Origin: Prosthecodimorpha staleyi
GTDB taxonomy: Bacteria > Pseudomonadota > Alphaproteobacteria > Rhizobiales > Ancalomicrobiaceae
Assembly (NCBI RefSeq): GCF_018729455.1
Contig: NZ_JAHHZF010000006.1
Span: 62,001-126,000 of the forward strand
Reading direction: 5' to 3'
Length of the DNA: 64,000 bases
The notes under the pieces are model-generated. The model had not been told where the DNA came from. It was given only the letters and a program-made list of their open reading frames with translations, and searched no databases. This document shows, piece by piece, positions 34,300-43,732 of this stretch (the first letter of the stretch is position 1; each line of letters begins with the position of its first letter). Both the position numbers and the translations under genes were made by a program.

Positions 34300-34686
34300 T
34301 CTTTCCCGTTGTCCCCCTTGGGCGGAGAAGGGGATAACGCGTTGAGGGATTGGAGAAATCGATTGTGCCGCTCCCGCGGCTCCTTCCCCTTCGCCCCCTG
34401 CAAAGGGGGGAAGGTGGCCGCAGGCCGGATGAGGGGCCTGGATGCCGCAGCCTTGCGACAGACCGGTGGCCCGGATCGGCAGGCCGGCGGCCGGACGGCC
34501 AACCCGGCATATTGACGCGCGATCGCCCCCCTCATCCGCCCTTCGGGCACCTTCTCCCCCCTTGGGGGGCGAAGGGGATAACGCGCGGGGGGAATTGCGG
34601 AAAGCGGCCCGGCCGAGCCCGCGACTCCTTCCCCTTCTCCCCTCAAGGGGGGAGAAGGTGGCCGAAGGCCGGATGAGGGGGTAGAT
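34300..34686. repeat. Cluster of palindromic intergenic repeats
   Basis: Four related elements in the 633-base gap upstream of the caspase gene, near 34303-34350, 34380-34440, 34528-34595 and 34618-34686. They share the words CTTCTCCCC, CATCCG(C/G)CC, GGATAACGCG and GGTGGCC(G/C)(A/C)AGGCCGGATGAGGGG, arranged as alternating inverted copies that can fold into long hairpins. This is the style of the short palindromic repeat families dispersed through Rhizobiales genomes. No gene is supported here. Confidence 0.75.
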
Positions 34687-34796
34687 TTGGAAACGCTTGC
34701 AGAATCATCGGCCTAAGCTGCCGGATCTCGACCGGATGACTGCGGGCCGCGGACGGTCGGCGCTTCCGTCTCCCTGCGCCGTCCCGTCCGGCATCG

Positions 34797-34967
34797 TCAG
34801 ATCTTGGTGATCTTCACCGAGACGGGATCGCTGCCCGGGAAGCTCTCCTCGATGCCCTCGTCGAGGCGCTTGTCCTCGCGGGCCTTGGTGTCTTCCATCT
34901 TGGGCTTCTCCTTGAGCGGCACCTGTTCGACCTCGTCCTTGCGAATCGTGCGGGGCTTGATCTGCAT
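34797..34967 (-). CDS. Small acidic protein with an EESFPGSDP motif
   Basis: A 56-residue protein, MQIKPRTIRKDEVEQ at the start and LDEGIEESFPGSDPVSVKI at the end. The EESFPxSDP signature recurs in many small uncharacterised proteobacterial proteins. GGAGGG lies 9-14 bases upstream of ATG 34967, which is why the longer frame is rejected. No function is known. Confidence 0.75.
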   Translation of the reverse strand: MQIKPRTIRKDEVEQVPLKEKPKMEDTKAREDKRLDEGIEESFPGSDPVSVKITKI

Positions 34968-35075
34968 GGGGTGTCCCTCCGGGTTCCGGCGGCCGGCACG
35001 GGCCGGCGCCTCTCTGAGGTCAACCCGCGAACGGGCCGGAACGTTCCCGCCGCCGGACAATCCGGGCCGCGACCC

Positions 35076-35813
35076 TCACCAACCCGGGCGAAAGCTCAGC
35101 GAGACGCGCGTGACGAGGGCGTCGTAGCGCCGCTCGTCGCGGCGCGGGTAGCGCAGTTCGACGCCGTGCACGCCGTCGCGGCCGCGCGCCAGGCGCAGGT
35201 AGAAGACCTCGTCGCCGCGGTTGCCGGAAATCACCAGATGGCCGTTGCGGGTCAGGCGCCGGTAGCCGACCGGCGGGCTGCCGGCCTCGCGCAGATAGTC
35301 GGCGGCGACGGCGGTGAGCGGGCGCCCGGCCGGATCCGGCAGGGCGAAGGCGGAAAGCCGCAGGGTGCCGTCGGCGGAGGCCAGCGTCTCGCCGGCCCCG
35401 TCGGGCAGCGCCGTTCCGGCGACGAAGAGCCCGGCCGGATAGTCGAAGGCGAAGCCGTGCCGCTCGCTGCGATAGGGTCGCCAGTCCGGCGTCAGGGTGC
35501 CGGTCCCCCGCGAGGGGCCTGCCAGGGCCGGCTGTCCCGCAAGGTCCGGATCGCCGACGATAGCCGGGTTTCGCGCGAGATCCGGCATGTCGACATCCGC
35601 TGGGGGCCCGGCTGGGGCCGGGGTGCCGGAGCCAGCCGGGGTCCCGGCCGGGGCCCGATCAGCGCCGTCGCCGAATTCGGCCCGGGCGCGGTCGCGCAGG
35701 CTCATGCCGGACGGTTCGAAGCGCTCCGCCGCCGACAGCCCGGCCGTCAGGACCGGAAGCAGACAGCAGGCCAGGACGGTGCGGCGCAGGACGGCACGGG
35801 TGGGCATCGGCAT
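35076..35813 (-). CDS. Secreted protein of unknown function
   Basis: A 245-residue protein with a signal peptide (about 1-28, cleavage after GLSA), a Pro/Ala/Gly-rich disordered stretch (about 50-105) and a compact C-terminal domain (about 108-245: YRSERHGFAFDYPAGLF through YDALVTRVSLSFRPGW). The C-terminal part resembles periplasmic domains in which an FxxxYPxxLF strand is common, but I cannot assign a family. Transcribed alone. Confidence 0.65.
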   Translation of the reverse strand: MPMPTRAVLRRTVLACCLLPVLTAGLSAAERFEPSGMSLRDRARAEFGDGADRAPAGTPAGSGTPAPAGPPADVDMPDLARNPAIVGDPDLAGQPALAGPSRGTGTLTPDWRPYRSERHGFAFDYPAGLFVAGTALPDGAGETLASADGTLRLSAFALPDPAGRPLTAVAADYLREAGSPPVGYRRLTRNGHLVISGNRGDEVFYLRLARGRDGVHGVELRYPRRDERRYDALVTRVSLSFRPGW

Positions 35814-35891
35814 CCTCGTGAGTTCCTCGAGGCCGCCCGAAGGCCGGTCTCAGCGCGGCGGCGGGGCGGTTCGGGCGATCCTCAAATGAAA

Positions 35892-35917
35892 CGGCGCCGG
35901 CCTTGAGGCCGACGCCG
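35892..35917 (-). terminator. Intrinsic terminator downstream of the CsbD gene
   Basis: An 11-bp GC-rich stem (one G-U pair in the minus-strand RNA) with a TCAA loop, followed on the minus strand by GTTTCATTTG. It sits 26 bases past the stop of the CsbD-family gene. Confidence 0.65.
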
Positions 35918-35942
35918 CTCGTTTTCATGGCGAAGATGAACG

Positions 35943-36134
35943 TCAGATCTTGTCGATGTTCTTCTTCACGGCATCCTTGGCTTCGCCGACGGCCTTCTGC
36001 GCTTCGCCCTTGCGCTCCTGCACCCAGCCCTCGGCTTGCAGTTCCTTGTCGTCGGTCGCCTTGCCGATACCCTGCTTGACATTGCCGATCGCCTCGTTGG
36101 CGACGCCCTTAACCTTGTCGGTCATGCTGCCCAT
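35943..36134 (-). CDS. CsbD family stress protein
   Basis: A 63-residue, Lys/Glu/Ala-rich protein: MGSMTDKVKGVANEAIGNVK, GKATDDKELQAEGWVQERKG, AVKKNIDKI. These match CsbD (general stress-response family), and the length is normal. GGAGAG lies 8-13 bases upstream of ATG 36134. Likely induced under osmotic or general stress, though no operator is visible. Confidence 0.88.
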   Translation of the reverse strand: MGSMTDKVKGVANEAIGNVKQGIGKATDDKELQAEGWVQERKGEAQKAVGEAKDAVKKNIDKI

Positions 36135-36261
36135 GGGAAAGCTCTCCGTTGTCTGGTGCTCGGTTACGCGCCGTTTTCTTGCGCGTGGCGATGTCCTGAC
36201 AACGTCCCCACGGGGGCGGGGTTCCATGCTGTCGCCGAAAATCGCGTTGGCCCGATCGGGC

Positions 36262-37617
36262 TCAGCACTCCGGCACATTGACGGCGAGGCCGCCGAGGGA
36301 GGTTTCCTTGTACTTGGTGGCCATGTCCTTGCCGGTCTGGTGCATGGTCGCGATGACCTGGTCCAGGCTGACGCGGTGCGTGCCGTCGCCCTTCAGCGCC
36401 ATCGAGGCGGCGTTGATCGCCTTGATCGCCCCGAAAGCGTTGCGCTCGATGCAGGGGATCTGGACGAGCCCGCCGATCGGGTCGCAGGTCATGCCGAGAT
36501 GATGCTCCATGCCGATCTCGGCGGCATTCTCGATCTGCTCGTTGGAGCCGCCGAGCGCAGCGGCGAGCCCGGCGGCCGCCATCGAGCAGGCGACGCCGAC
36601 CTCGCCCTGGCAGCCGACCTCGGCACCCGAGATGGAGGCATTGAGTTTGAACAGGCCGCCGATCGCGGTCGCGGTCAAAAGGAAGGCATGGATTCCGTCT
36701 TCATTCGCGCCTTCGCAGAAGTCGCGGTAGTAGCGCAGCACCGCCGGCACGACCCCGGCCGCCCCGTTGGTCGGCGCGGTGACGACCCGGCCGCCGGCGG
36801 CATTCTCCTCGTTCACCGCCATGGCGAACAGGCTGACCCAGTCCATCACCTCATGCGGCATGCGATGGTTGGCCCGGCGGTCCTGCTCCAGCCGCTCGGC
36901 GAAGGGGCGCGCACGGCGCTTGACCTTGAGCCCGCCGGGCAGTTCGCCGTCATGGCGCATGCCGCGCTCGATGCACAGGAACATGGTCTCGGCGATCCGG
37001 TCGAGATGCGCCGTCACCCGCTCGGCGCGGCGCTGGGCGCATTCGTTCGCCCAGACCATGGCGGCGATCGTCTGGCCCGACCTCTGGCCCATGGCGAGCA
37101 GCTGGTCGCCGGAGCGGTAGGGAAAGGGCAGCGGCGTCTCGTCCTCGGCGCCGACCAGATCCTCGCCGGCCCGGACCACGAAGCCGCCGCCGATCGAATA
37201 CCAGGTCTCCTCGGCGAGCGTCCGGCCGTCGGCCGCGAAGGCCGCGAAGGTCATCGTGTTCGGGTGGCCCTCGGTCGGCGTGACGAAATCGAACACGATG
37301 TCGCGCGCGGGGTCGAATTCAATAATCCGGTTGGCGACCGGGAGGAGCTTGTCGGCTTCGACCGCCTCCAGATGAAGACGGGCCTCATCGGGTTCGACCT
37401 GGTCGGGGATCTGGCCGGTCAATCCCATGATCACGGCCTTGTCAGTGCCGTGGCCCTTGCCGGTCCAGGCGAGCGAGCCGTAGAGGCGCACCTCGACGCG
37501 CTTGAAGCGCTCGCCGACCAGCCCGTCCGCGAAGGACTTGGCGGCCCGCATCGGTCCGACGGTATGCGAGGAGGACGGCCCGATGCCGATCTTGAAGAGG
37601 TCGAAGACGCTGATCAT
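36262..37617 (-). CDS. sdaA: L-serine ammonia-lyase (SdaA)
   Basis: A 451-residue iron-sulfur L-serine dehydratase that converts serine to pyruvate and ammonia. The N-terminal beta domain has [21 protein letters not shown]. The alpha domain has the [4Fe-4S] Cys residues: [14 protein letters not shown], then [26 protein letters not shown]. Length is that of the single-chain enzyme. It lies 93 bases downstream of soxG on the same strand, so it is probably transcribed with sarcosine oxidase: sarcosine to glycine, glycine to serine by the host's hydroxymethyltransferase, serine to pyruvate. Confidence 0.96.
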   Translation of the reverse strand: MISVFDLFKIGIGPSSSHTVGPMRAAKSFADGLVGERFKRVEVRLYGSLAWTGKGHGTDKAVIMGLTGQIPDQVEPDEARLHLEAVEADKLLPVANRIIEFDPARDIVFDFVTPTEGHPNTMTFAAFAADGRTLAEETWYSIGGGFVVRAGEDLVGAEDETPLPFPYRSGDQLLAMGQRSGQTIAAMVWANECAQRRAERVTAHLDRIAETMFLCIERGMRHDGELPGGLKVKRRARPFAERLEQDRRANHRMPHEVMDWVSLFAMAVNEENAAGGRVVTAPTNGAAGVVPAVLRYYRDFCEGANEDGIHAFLLTATAIGGLFKLNASISGAEVGCQGEVGVACSMAAAGLAAALGGSNEQIENAAEIGMEHHLGMTCDPIGGLVQIPCIERNAFGAIKAINAASMALKGDGTHRVSLDQVIATMHQTGKDMATKYKETSLGGLAVNVPEC

Positions 37618-37710
37618 CGATGGCCCGCCCTGCCCGTCGCCGTCCATGCCCGCCCTGGCGATCGCCGGAAGCAGCGGCCCCACCCGCCGCTCCGGCCCGT
37701 CACCCTTGCT

Positions 37711-38271
37711 TCAAGCGTATTCCCGCGCCGCCTCGGCCAGGAAGCCGAGCAGATAGGGCGCGAAGGAGCGCCAGCCCTCGATATGGAACCGGTCGGCGGC
37801 CTGGCGCCAGAGCACGATCTCGGCCTTGCCGAGCAGGGTGCGGGTGCACATGCCGACCGGGAAGGCCGACGGATGCAGGTCGAGCGGGCAGCCGGCATTG
37901 AGCACGTCGACGGCGCGGGCGCCCGACAGGATCAGCCCGGTGTTGCGGTGCCCGACATCGACCGCACTGTGCGGCTCGGCGACCGCGCCGGCAATGGCGG
38001 CGAGGATCGCCTCACCTTCTCCGTCGCGGCCGATCAGCAGCCATTCGTCCGGGCCGAGCCAGAGCGCGGCGCGGCCGCCGGCCTCGCCGGCACGCATCGG
38101 CACGGTCGACAGGGGCGCGCCGAAGGCCGCGGAGACGGCCGCGGCTGCCGCCGGGCTGCCGCGGAACAGGATGCGGGCGAGCGGACCGGTCGGCACCGCC
38201 TTGACGCGCGAGGTGGCCGGAAAGGCCGGCAGGCCCTCGAAGGCGCCGATGCGCCTGATCTCAGGGGTCAA
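37711..38271 (-). CDS. soxG: Sarcosine oxidase gamma subunit (SoxG)
   Basis: A 186-residue protein resembling part of a GCV_T domain: GEAGGRAALWLGPDEWLLIG, VDVGHRNTGLILSGARAVDVLNAGCPLDL and LLGKAEIVLWRQ are characteristic. It forms part of the cytoplasmic heterotetramer that oxidises sarcosine to glycine. Its start overlaps the soxA stop by 11 bases, as in other soxBDAG operons. Confidence 0.95.
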   Translation of the reverse strand: MTPEIRRIGAFEGLPAFPATSRVKAVPTGPLARILFRGSPAAAAAVSAAFGAPLSTVPMRAGEAGGRAALWLGPDEWLLIGRDGEGEAILAAIAGAVAEPHSAVDVGHRNTGLILSGARAVDVLNAGCPLDLHPSAFPVGMCTRTLLGKAEIVLWRQAADRFHIEGWRSFAPYLLGFLAEAAREYA

Positions 38272-41263
38272 GGCGACCTCCCTCCTTGTCGTAGAAGACC
38301 GGGTCGACCACCGTCACGGCAATCGCACCGCCCGGCATGGGCACATGCAGCGTCTCACCGAGCCGCGACCGGCCGCGCTCGACCATGGCGAGCGCGATCG
38401 AGCGGCCGAGCACCGCGGAATGGTAGGCCGAGGTGACGTGGCCGATGGCATGGGTGCGCGGCGCCGGATCGGCTTCCTGCGTGATCTGCGCCCCCTCCTC
38501 CAGCACGACCTTCGGATCGACCGTGGCGAGGCCGACCAGCTGGGTGCGGCCGGGCTTCAGGAGGTCGGCGCGGGCGAGGCCGCGCTTGCCGACGAAGTCC
38601 GGCTTCGACTTGCCGACCGCCCAGCCGACGCCGGCCTCGTCGGGCGTCACCGTGCCGTCGGTATCCTGGCCGACGATGATGTAGCCCTTCTCGGCGCGCA
38701 GCACATGCATGGCCTCGGTGCCGTAGGGACAGCCGCCGAGCGCGACGACCCGGGTATGCACGGCCTCCCAGATCGCCTTGCCATAGGCCGCCGGCACGTT
38801 GATCTCGAAGCCGAGTTCGCCGGTGAAGCTCATGCGGAACAGGCGGCAGGGCACGCCCAGGATGGTACCGATGCGCACGCTCATATGCGGCATGGCGGCC
38901 TTGGAGACGTCGATGCCCTCGATCAGCGGCGCGATCGCCTCGCGCGCCTTCGGGCCCTGGACGGCGATCACCGCCCACTGCTCGCTGGTCGAGGTCAGCC
39001 AGACTTTCAGGTCGGGCCACTCGGTCTGGAGATAGTCCTCCATATGCGAGAGCACGCGCGGGGCGCCGCCGGTGGTGGTCGTGACATGGAAGCGGTCGGC
39101 GGCGATGCGGCCGACGACGCCGTCGTCATAGACGAAGCCGTCGTCGCGGCACATGATGCCGTAACGGCAGCGACCGACCTCGAGCTTCAGGAACGGATTG
39201 ACGTAGATCCGGTGCATGAACTCGGCCGCATCCGGCCCCACCACCTCGATCTTGCCGAGCGTCGAGGCATCGAAGATGCCAACCGCCGAGCGTACCGTCC
39301 GGCATTCGCGGTCGACCGCCTGGTGCATGGTCTCGCCCGAGCGCGGGAAGTACCACGCCCGCTTCCACAGGCCGACATTCTCGAACTCAGCGCCCGCCGC
39401 CGCGGCCCAGTCGTGGGTCGAGGTCTTGCGCACCGGATCGAACAGGTCGCCGCGCGAGGTGTTGGCGAAGATGCCGAAGGTCGTCGGCGTATAGGGCATG
39501 CGGAAGGTGGTCAGGCCGACCGCCGGGATCGGCTTGTCGAGCGCGCCGGCCGCGATGGCGAGCGCGTTCATGTTGGAGGTCTTGCCCTGGTCGGTCGCCA
39601 TGCCGGTGGTGGTGTAGCGCTTGACATGCTCGATCGAGCGGAAGCCCTCGCGCACGGCGAGCTTGATGTCCTTGGCGGTCACGTCGTGCTGGAAGTCGAC
39701 GAAGGCCTTGACCCGGCCGGGATTGCGGTCGTGCGGCAGGGCGCCGAGTACCTGGCCGTCCGGCGTCGTGGCGCCGGCGACCGCGAAGGTCTTCGTGCCG
39801 CGGGTGGCGAGGCCCGCCGCGCGCGCGGCGCTCTCGCCGGCCGCATAGCCCTCGTCCAGCACGGCGCCGAGCGCCATTGTGCCGTTGCAGGCGCCGGCCG
39901 AGCGCTCGTGCTCGGCCGAAAGGCCCGGCAGGTAGCGGCCGGTCGCCTCATCGAAGCGCAACTTGCCGCGCGACTGGGAGAACATGTGCAGGGTCGGCGT
40001 CCAGCCGCCCGACATGAGCAGGCTGTCGCAGGGTAGCACCGCATCGTGACGGACCGAGCCGTCGGCCTGGACATGGCCGAACTCGACCGAGGCGACGCGC
40101 AGCCGGCCGCGCGTGCCGGTGACGGTCGCGCCGGTCTCGACCCGGATGCCGGCGGCCCTTGCGGCCGCCGTCAAGGCGCCGCCTTCGCGGCGGATGTCGA
40201 GGATCGCCGGCACTTCGACGCCGGCGCGGTGCAGGTCGAGCGCGGCCAGATAGGCGCTGTCGCAGGCGGTCGCGACGACCGTCTTGCGGCCGGCCATGAC
40301 GCCGTATCGGTTCAGGTAGGTGCGGCCGGCATCGGCGAACAGGATGCCGGGCCGGTCGTTCTCGGGGAAGACCAACGGGCGCTCGATGGCGCCGGTCGCG
40401 ATGACGACCTGCTTGGCGCGCACCTGCCACATCCGCTCGCGCGGGCTCGCGGCCGGCGGGGCCGCCATGTGGTCGGTGATGCGCTCGGCCAGCGCGACGA
40501 AATTGTCGGCGAAATAGCCGAAGGCCGTGGTGCGGGTCAGGCAGGTGACCCGGTCTGACAGGGCCAGCGCCATGATCACGTCGGTCGACCATTGCCGGCC
40601 GCTCTGGCCCTCGATGGCCACGTCCGGATCGGACAGGAGCGAGCCGCCCATCTCGGCCTGCTCGTCGCACAGGATGACGCGGGCGCCGGATTCCATGGCG
40701 GCGAGCGCGGCGGCGAGGCCGGCCGGGCCGGCGCCGATGACCAGCACGTCGCAATGGGCGAAGCGCGACTGGTAGCGGTCTGGATCGGGCAGCTCCGGCG
40801 CCTTGCCGAGGCCGGCGGCGGCGCGGATGCGCGGCTCGTAGACCGACTTCCAGAACTTCGCCGGCCACATGAAGGTCTTGTAGTAGAAGCCGGAGACGAA
40901 GATCGGCGACAAGAGGTCGTTGACCGCGCTGGCGTCGAAGGCGAGGCTCGGCCAGCGGTTCTGGCTCTCCGCCGTCATGCCTTCGTAGATCTCGACCTGC
41001 GTCGCACGCAGGTTCGGCGTCGAGCGGGCGGCATCGCGCGAGACGGTGACGAGCGCGTTCGGCTCCTCGGCGCCCGCGGTCAGGATGCCGCGCGGGCGGT
41101 GATACTTGAACGAGCGGCCGACCAGATGGACGCCGTTGGCGAGCAGCGCCGAGGCGAGCGTGTCGCCCTCGTAGCCGGTCAGCGCGCGGCCATCGAAGCG
41201 GAAGGCGACCGGCTTGTTGCGCTTGATGCGCCCGCCCTCAGGGCGGCGGAAGGTCTGGCTCAT
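38261..41263 (-). CDS. soxA: Sarcosine oxidase alpha subunit (SoxA)
   Basis: A 1000-residue subunit. Residues about 15-100 are a Fer2_4-like domain with GRSFKYHRPRG and no cluster Cys. Residues about 170-440 bind NAD+ and the partner flavin (DVLVIGAGPAGLAAALAAME). Residues about 605-980 are a GCV_T aminomethyltransferase-type domain that passes the released one-carbon unit to tetrahydrofolate. Length and order match the heterotetrameric enzyme. The start overlaps the soxD stop by four bases. Confidence 0.96.
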   Translation of the reverse strand: MSQTFRRPEGGRIKRNKPVAFRFDGRALTGYEGDTLASALLANGVHLVGRSFKYHRPRGILTAGAEEPNALVTVSRDAARSTPNLRATQVEIYEGMTAESQNRWPSLAFDASAVNDLLSPIFVSGFYYKTFMWPAKFWKSVYEPRIRAAAGLGKAPELPDPDRYQSRFAHCDVLVIGAGPAGLAAALAAMESGARVILCDEQAEMGGSLLSDPDVAIEGQSGRQWSTDVIMALALSDRVTCLTRTTAFGYFADNFVALAERITDHMAAPPAASPRERMWQVRAKQVVIATGAIERPLVFPENDRPGILFADAGRTYLNRYGVMAGRKTVVATACDSAYLAALDLHRAGVEVPAILDIRREGGALTAAARAAGIRVETGATVTGTRGRLRVASVEFGHVQADGSVRHDAVLPCDSLLMSGGWTPTLHMFSQSRGKLRFDEATGRYLPGLSAEHERSAGACNGTMALGAVLDEGYAAGESAARAAGLATRGTKTFAVAGATTPDGQVLGALPHDRNPGRVKAFVDFQHDVTAKDIKLAVREGFRSIEHVKRYTTTGMATDQGKTSNMNALAIAAGALDKPIPAVGLTTFRMPYTPTTFGIFANTSRGDLFDPVRKTSTHDWAAAAGAEFENVGLWKRAWYFPRSGETMHQAVDRECRTVRSAVGIFDASTLGKIEVVGPDAAEFMHRIYVNPFLKLEVGRCRYGIMCRDDGFVYDDGVVGRIAADRFHVTTTTGGAPRVLSHMEDYLQTEWPDLKVWLTSTSEQWAVIAVQGPKAREAIAPLIEGIDVSKAAMPHMSVRIGTILGVPCRLFRMSFTGELGFEINVPAAYGKAIWEAVHTRVVALGGCPYGTEAMHVLRAEKGYIIVGQDTDGTVTPDEAGVGWAVGKSKPDFVGKRGLARADLLKPGRTQLVGLATVDPKVVLEEGAQITQEADPAPRTHAIGHVTSAYHSAVLGRSIALAMVERGRSRLGETLHVPMPGGAIAVTVVDPVFYDKEGGRLDP

Positions 41264-41574
41264 CGTCCCGCCTCCCTGGCGGCCAGATCGGCGGCGAGCG
41301 CCGCCAGATCGGGCTTCGGCGCGCCGACCTCGTAGACGGTCACGAACTTGTCGGTGACGGTGTGGCGGACCGCATTGAAGAAGCGCGCGCAGCCATGGAC
41401 ATGGCGCCAGCGCTCCGCGATCAGCCCCTTCGGGTTGGAGCGCAGATACAGGAAGGCCGCCATGTCGTCGTCGGTCGTGCCCTCGGGCGTCGGCCGCGCG
41501 ATATGGGCCTCGCCCATGTTGCGGAACTCGATCTCGGGCCGCGGCCCGCAGATGGGACAGGTGATGAGCAGCAT
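41260..41574 (-). CDS. soxD: Sarcosine oxidase delta subunit (SoxD)
   Basis: A 104-residue zinc-binding subunit with LITCPICGPRPEIEF at the N-terminus, a His (GEAHIARP) and a later HGCARFFNAVRHTVTDKF, together the usual zinc site and clamp. Translation begins at 41574, 20 bases after the soxB stop. The much longer frame upstream is a shadow of soxB. Confidence 0.95.
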   Translation of the reverse strand: MLLITCPICGPRPEIEFRNMGEAHIARPTPEGTTDDDMAAFLYLRSNPKGLIAERWRHVHGCARFFNAVRHTVTDKFVTVYEVGAPKPDLAALAADLAAREAGR

Positions 41575-41594
41575 GGTTTCGACCGGGCTCTGGA

Positions 41595-42845
41595 TCAGTG
41601 TGCGACGGCGGCAGCCGCGGCTTCGTCGATGAGACGGCCGTCGCGGAAGCGTTCGAGCGTGAACGGGGCGTTCTTCGGGTGCGGCGCGTCGCGCGCGATC
41701 GTATGGGCGAAGACGTGGCCCGAACCCGGCGTCGCCTTGAAGCCGCCGGTGCCCCAGCCGCAATTGACGAAAAGGCCCGGGACCGGCGTCTTGGCCAGGA
41801 TCGGCGAGCGGTCCGGCGTCACGTCGACGATGCCGCCCCAGTTGCGTAGCATGCGCACCCGGCGGAACATCGGGAACAGTTCGCAGATCGCGTCGAGCGT
41901 GTGGGTGGTGATGTGCAGGCCGCCGGTCTGCGAATAGGACACATACTGGTCGGTGCCAGCGCCGATGACCAGATCGCCCTTGTCGGACTGGGAGATGTAG
42001 GCGTGGATGGTGTTCGACATCACCACGCAGGGGAAGACCGGCTTCAGGGGCTCGGAGACCAGCGCCTGCAGCGGATAGCTCTCCAGCGGCATGCGCACGC
42101 CGGCCATGCCCATCACCACCGAGGTGTGACCGGCCGCGACGACGCCGATCTTCTTGGCCCCGATCGGCCCCTTGGTGGTCTCGATGCCGGTGACCGCGCC
42201 GTCCGGCCCGCGCCGGATCGCCGTGACTTCGCAGTTCTGGATGATGTCGACGCCGAGCGCGGAGGCGGCGCGGGCATAGCCCCAGGCGACTGCATCGTGG
42301 CGGGCGACGCCGCCCTTGCGCTGCAGGGCCGCACCCATCACCGGGTAGCGGATGTCCTTGGATATGTTCAGCGGCGGGCAGAAGGCCTTGGCCTCTTCCG
42401 GCGACAGCCATTCGTTCTGGATGCCGGCCAGCCGGTTGGCATGGACGTGGCGCCTGGCGACCTGCACGTCGTGCACGGTATGCGCCAGCATCATGACGCC
42501 CCGCGGGGAATACATGACGTTGTAGTTCAGTACCTGGGACAGGTCCTGCCACAGATCGAGCGCGTGATCGTAGAGCGCCTCCGACTCCTCCCAGAGATAG
42601 TTGGAGCGGATGATCGTGGTGTTGCGCCCGGTATTGCCGCCGCCAAGCCAGCCGCGCTCGATCACCGCCACATTGGTGATGCCGTGCTCGGCGGCCAGAT
42701 AGTAGGCCGTGGCAAGGCCGTGGCCGCCGGCGCCGACGATGATCACGTCATAGGCGGCCTTCGGCTCCGGCGAACGCCACTGTTCCGGCCAGCCGGTATG
42801 GGCCGAGAAGGCGTTGCGGAGAAGCGAAGCGAACGAGAAGCGCAA
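41595..42845 (-). CDS. soxB: Sarcosine oxidase beta subunit (SoxB)
   Basis: A 416-residue flavoprotein subunit (FAD plus covalent FMN) that oxidises sarcosine. It has DVIIVGAGGHGLATAYYLA as the dinucleotide fold, RSNYLWEESEALYDHALDLW, and NWGGIVDVTPDRSPILAKT near the end. I chose the TTG at 42845: it gives MRFSFASLLRNAF, in register with known SoxB N-termini, and GGAG lies about 10 bases upstream. The frame continues to 43121, but that extension is Arg/Pro-rich noncoding sequence. First gene of the soxBDAG-sdaA run. Confidence 0.93.
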   Translation of the reverse strand: MRFSFASLLRNAFSAHTGWPEQWRSPEPKAAYDVIIVGAGGHGLATAYYLAAEHGITNVAVIERGWLGGGNTGRNTTIIRSNYLWEESEALYDHALDLWQDLSQVLNYNVMYSPRGVMMLAHTVHDVQVARRHVHANRLAGIQNEWLSPEEAKAFCPPLNISKDIRYPVMGAALQRKGGVARHDAVAWGYARAASALGVDIIQNCEVTAIRRGPDGAVTGIETTKGPIGAKKIGVVAAGHTSVVMGMAGVRMPLESYPLQALVSEPLKPVFPCVVMSNTIHAYISQSDKGDLVIGAGTDQYVSYSQTGGLHITTHTLDAICELFPMFRRVRMLRNWGGIVDVTPDRSPILAKTPVPGLFVNCGWGTGGFKATPGSGHVFAHTIARDAPHPKNAPFTLERFRDGRLIDEAAAAAVAH

Positions 42846-43141
42846 GGGGCGAACTCCGGAAAGCGCAGCAGATTCGAGCGGCCCGGCTGGCATGCCGGCG
42901 CGGCCGATCCGTCCGGATAACCGCACGGCAAGCCCCCGCGGGCTTGTGCCGATGCGACGGGCCGGGCGTCGTTTTCCGACAAGACCGGCCGCATGGGCTG
43001 TTGATATCCCGCCCGGCTTCGGATTTGGTTCCGCCTGCGGCGTGCCGACGCTTTGAAGGTCCGAGGAATGCGGTCTATGGCTTGTGCTGGTCCGCCAGAA
43101 GACCAGTCGCGGCAGACGCACGCCGCACGAGGGAAACCGCC

Positions 43142-43570
43142 ATGGCCCGCATGGAAACGCTCGAACTCGTCCGCGCCTACTACGACTGTTTCAATGCCCG
43201 CGACATCCCGGGCACGCTCGCGCTTTTGACCGACGACGTGATTCACGACGTGAGTCAGGGGGGCCGCGAGATCGGCAAGGCGGACTTCGCCCTCTGCATG
43301 GAGCGGATGAACCGCTGCTATCACGAGCAGGTCGGCGACCTGGTGGTGATGGCGACGGACGGCGGCGAAAATGCCGCAGCGGAATTCACGGTCGACGGCC
43401 GCTATCTCGAAACCGACCGCGCCCATCCGTCCGAGATCGAAATGCCGGAAGCGACCGGTCAGGCCTATCGCGTCCGGGGCAGAGCTCTGTTCGAGATCCG
43501 CGACGATCGCATAGCTCGTGTGACGGACTGGTATGATCTGCAGGCTTGGCTGCGCCAGGTCACTGATTAG
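43142..43570 (+). CDS. SnoaL/NTF2-like protein
   Basis: A 142-residue cone-shaped alpha+beta fold protein of the nuclear transport factor 2/SnoaL superfamily. It has an N-terminal ELVRAYYDCFNARDIPGTLALLTDDVIHDV, then FTVDGRYLETD, and YRVRGRALFEIRDDRIARVTDWYD, all typical of the family. Such proteins bind or isomerise small hydrophobic ligands; no specific function can be assigned. It is divergent from soxB, with GAGGGA 13-18 bases before the ATG. Confidence 0.82.
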   Translation: MARMETLELVRAYYDCFNARDIPGTLALLTDDVIHDVSQGGREIGKADFALCMERMNRCYHEQVGDLVVMATDGGENAAAEFTVDGRYLETDRAHPSEIEMPEATGQAYRVRGRALFEIRDDRIARVTDWYDLQAWLRQVTD

Positions 43571-43585
43571 ATTGTTTCCAATTAT

Positions 43586-43600
43586 TGAACGCTACGTTCA
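43586..43600. promoter_or_regulatory. Small palindrome upstream of the cytochrome c' gene
   Basis: TGAACG-CTA-CGTTCA, perfectly symmetrical, in an AT-rich stretch about 130 bases upstream of the cytochrome gene. It could be an operator or may belong to the promoter region; a TTGACG follows at 43601. Confidence 0.35.
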
Positions 43601-43732
43601 TTGACGCGATCTCACGTTTCTTTGAATCGCTCAAAACGACAGGCTCACCTCATCTTCGCGTCATTCGCGGGCGGATAGGCTTGCGACGGACCCCGACCGG
43701 GTCCGCGTTTCGCAAAGAATGGGGAGAACAGC

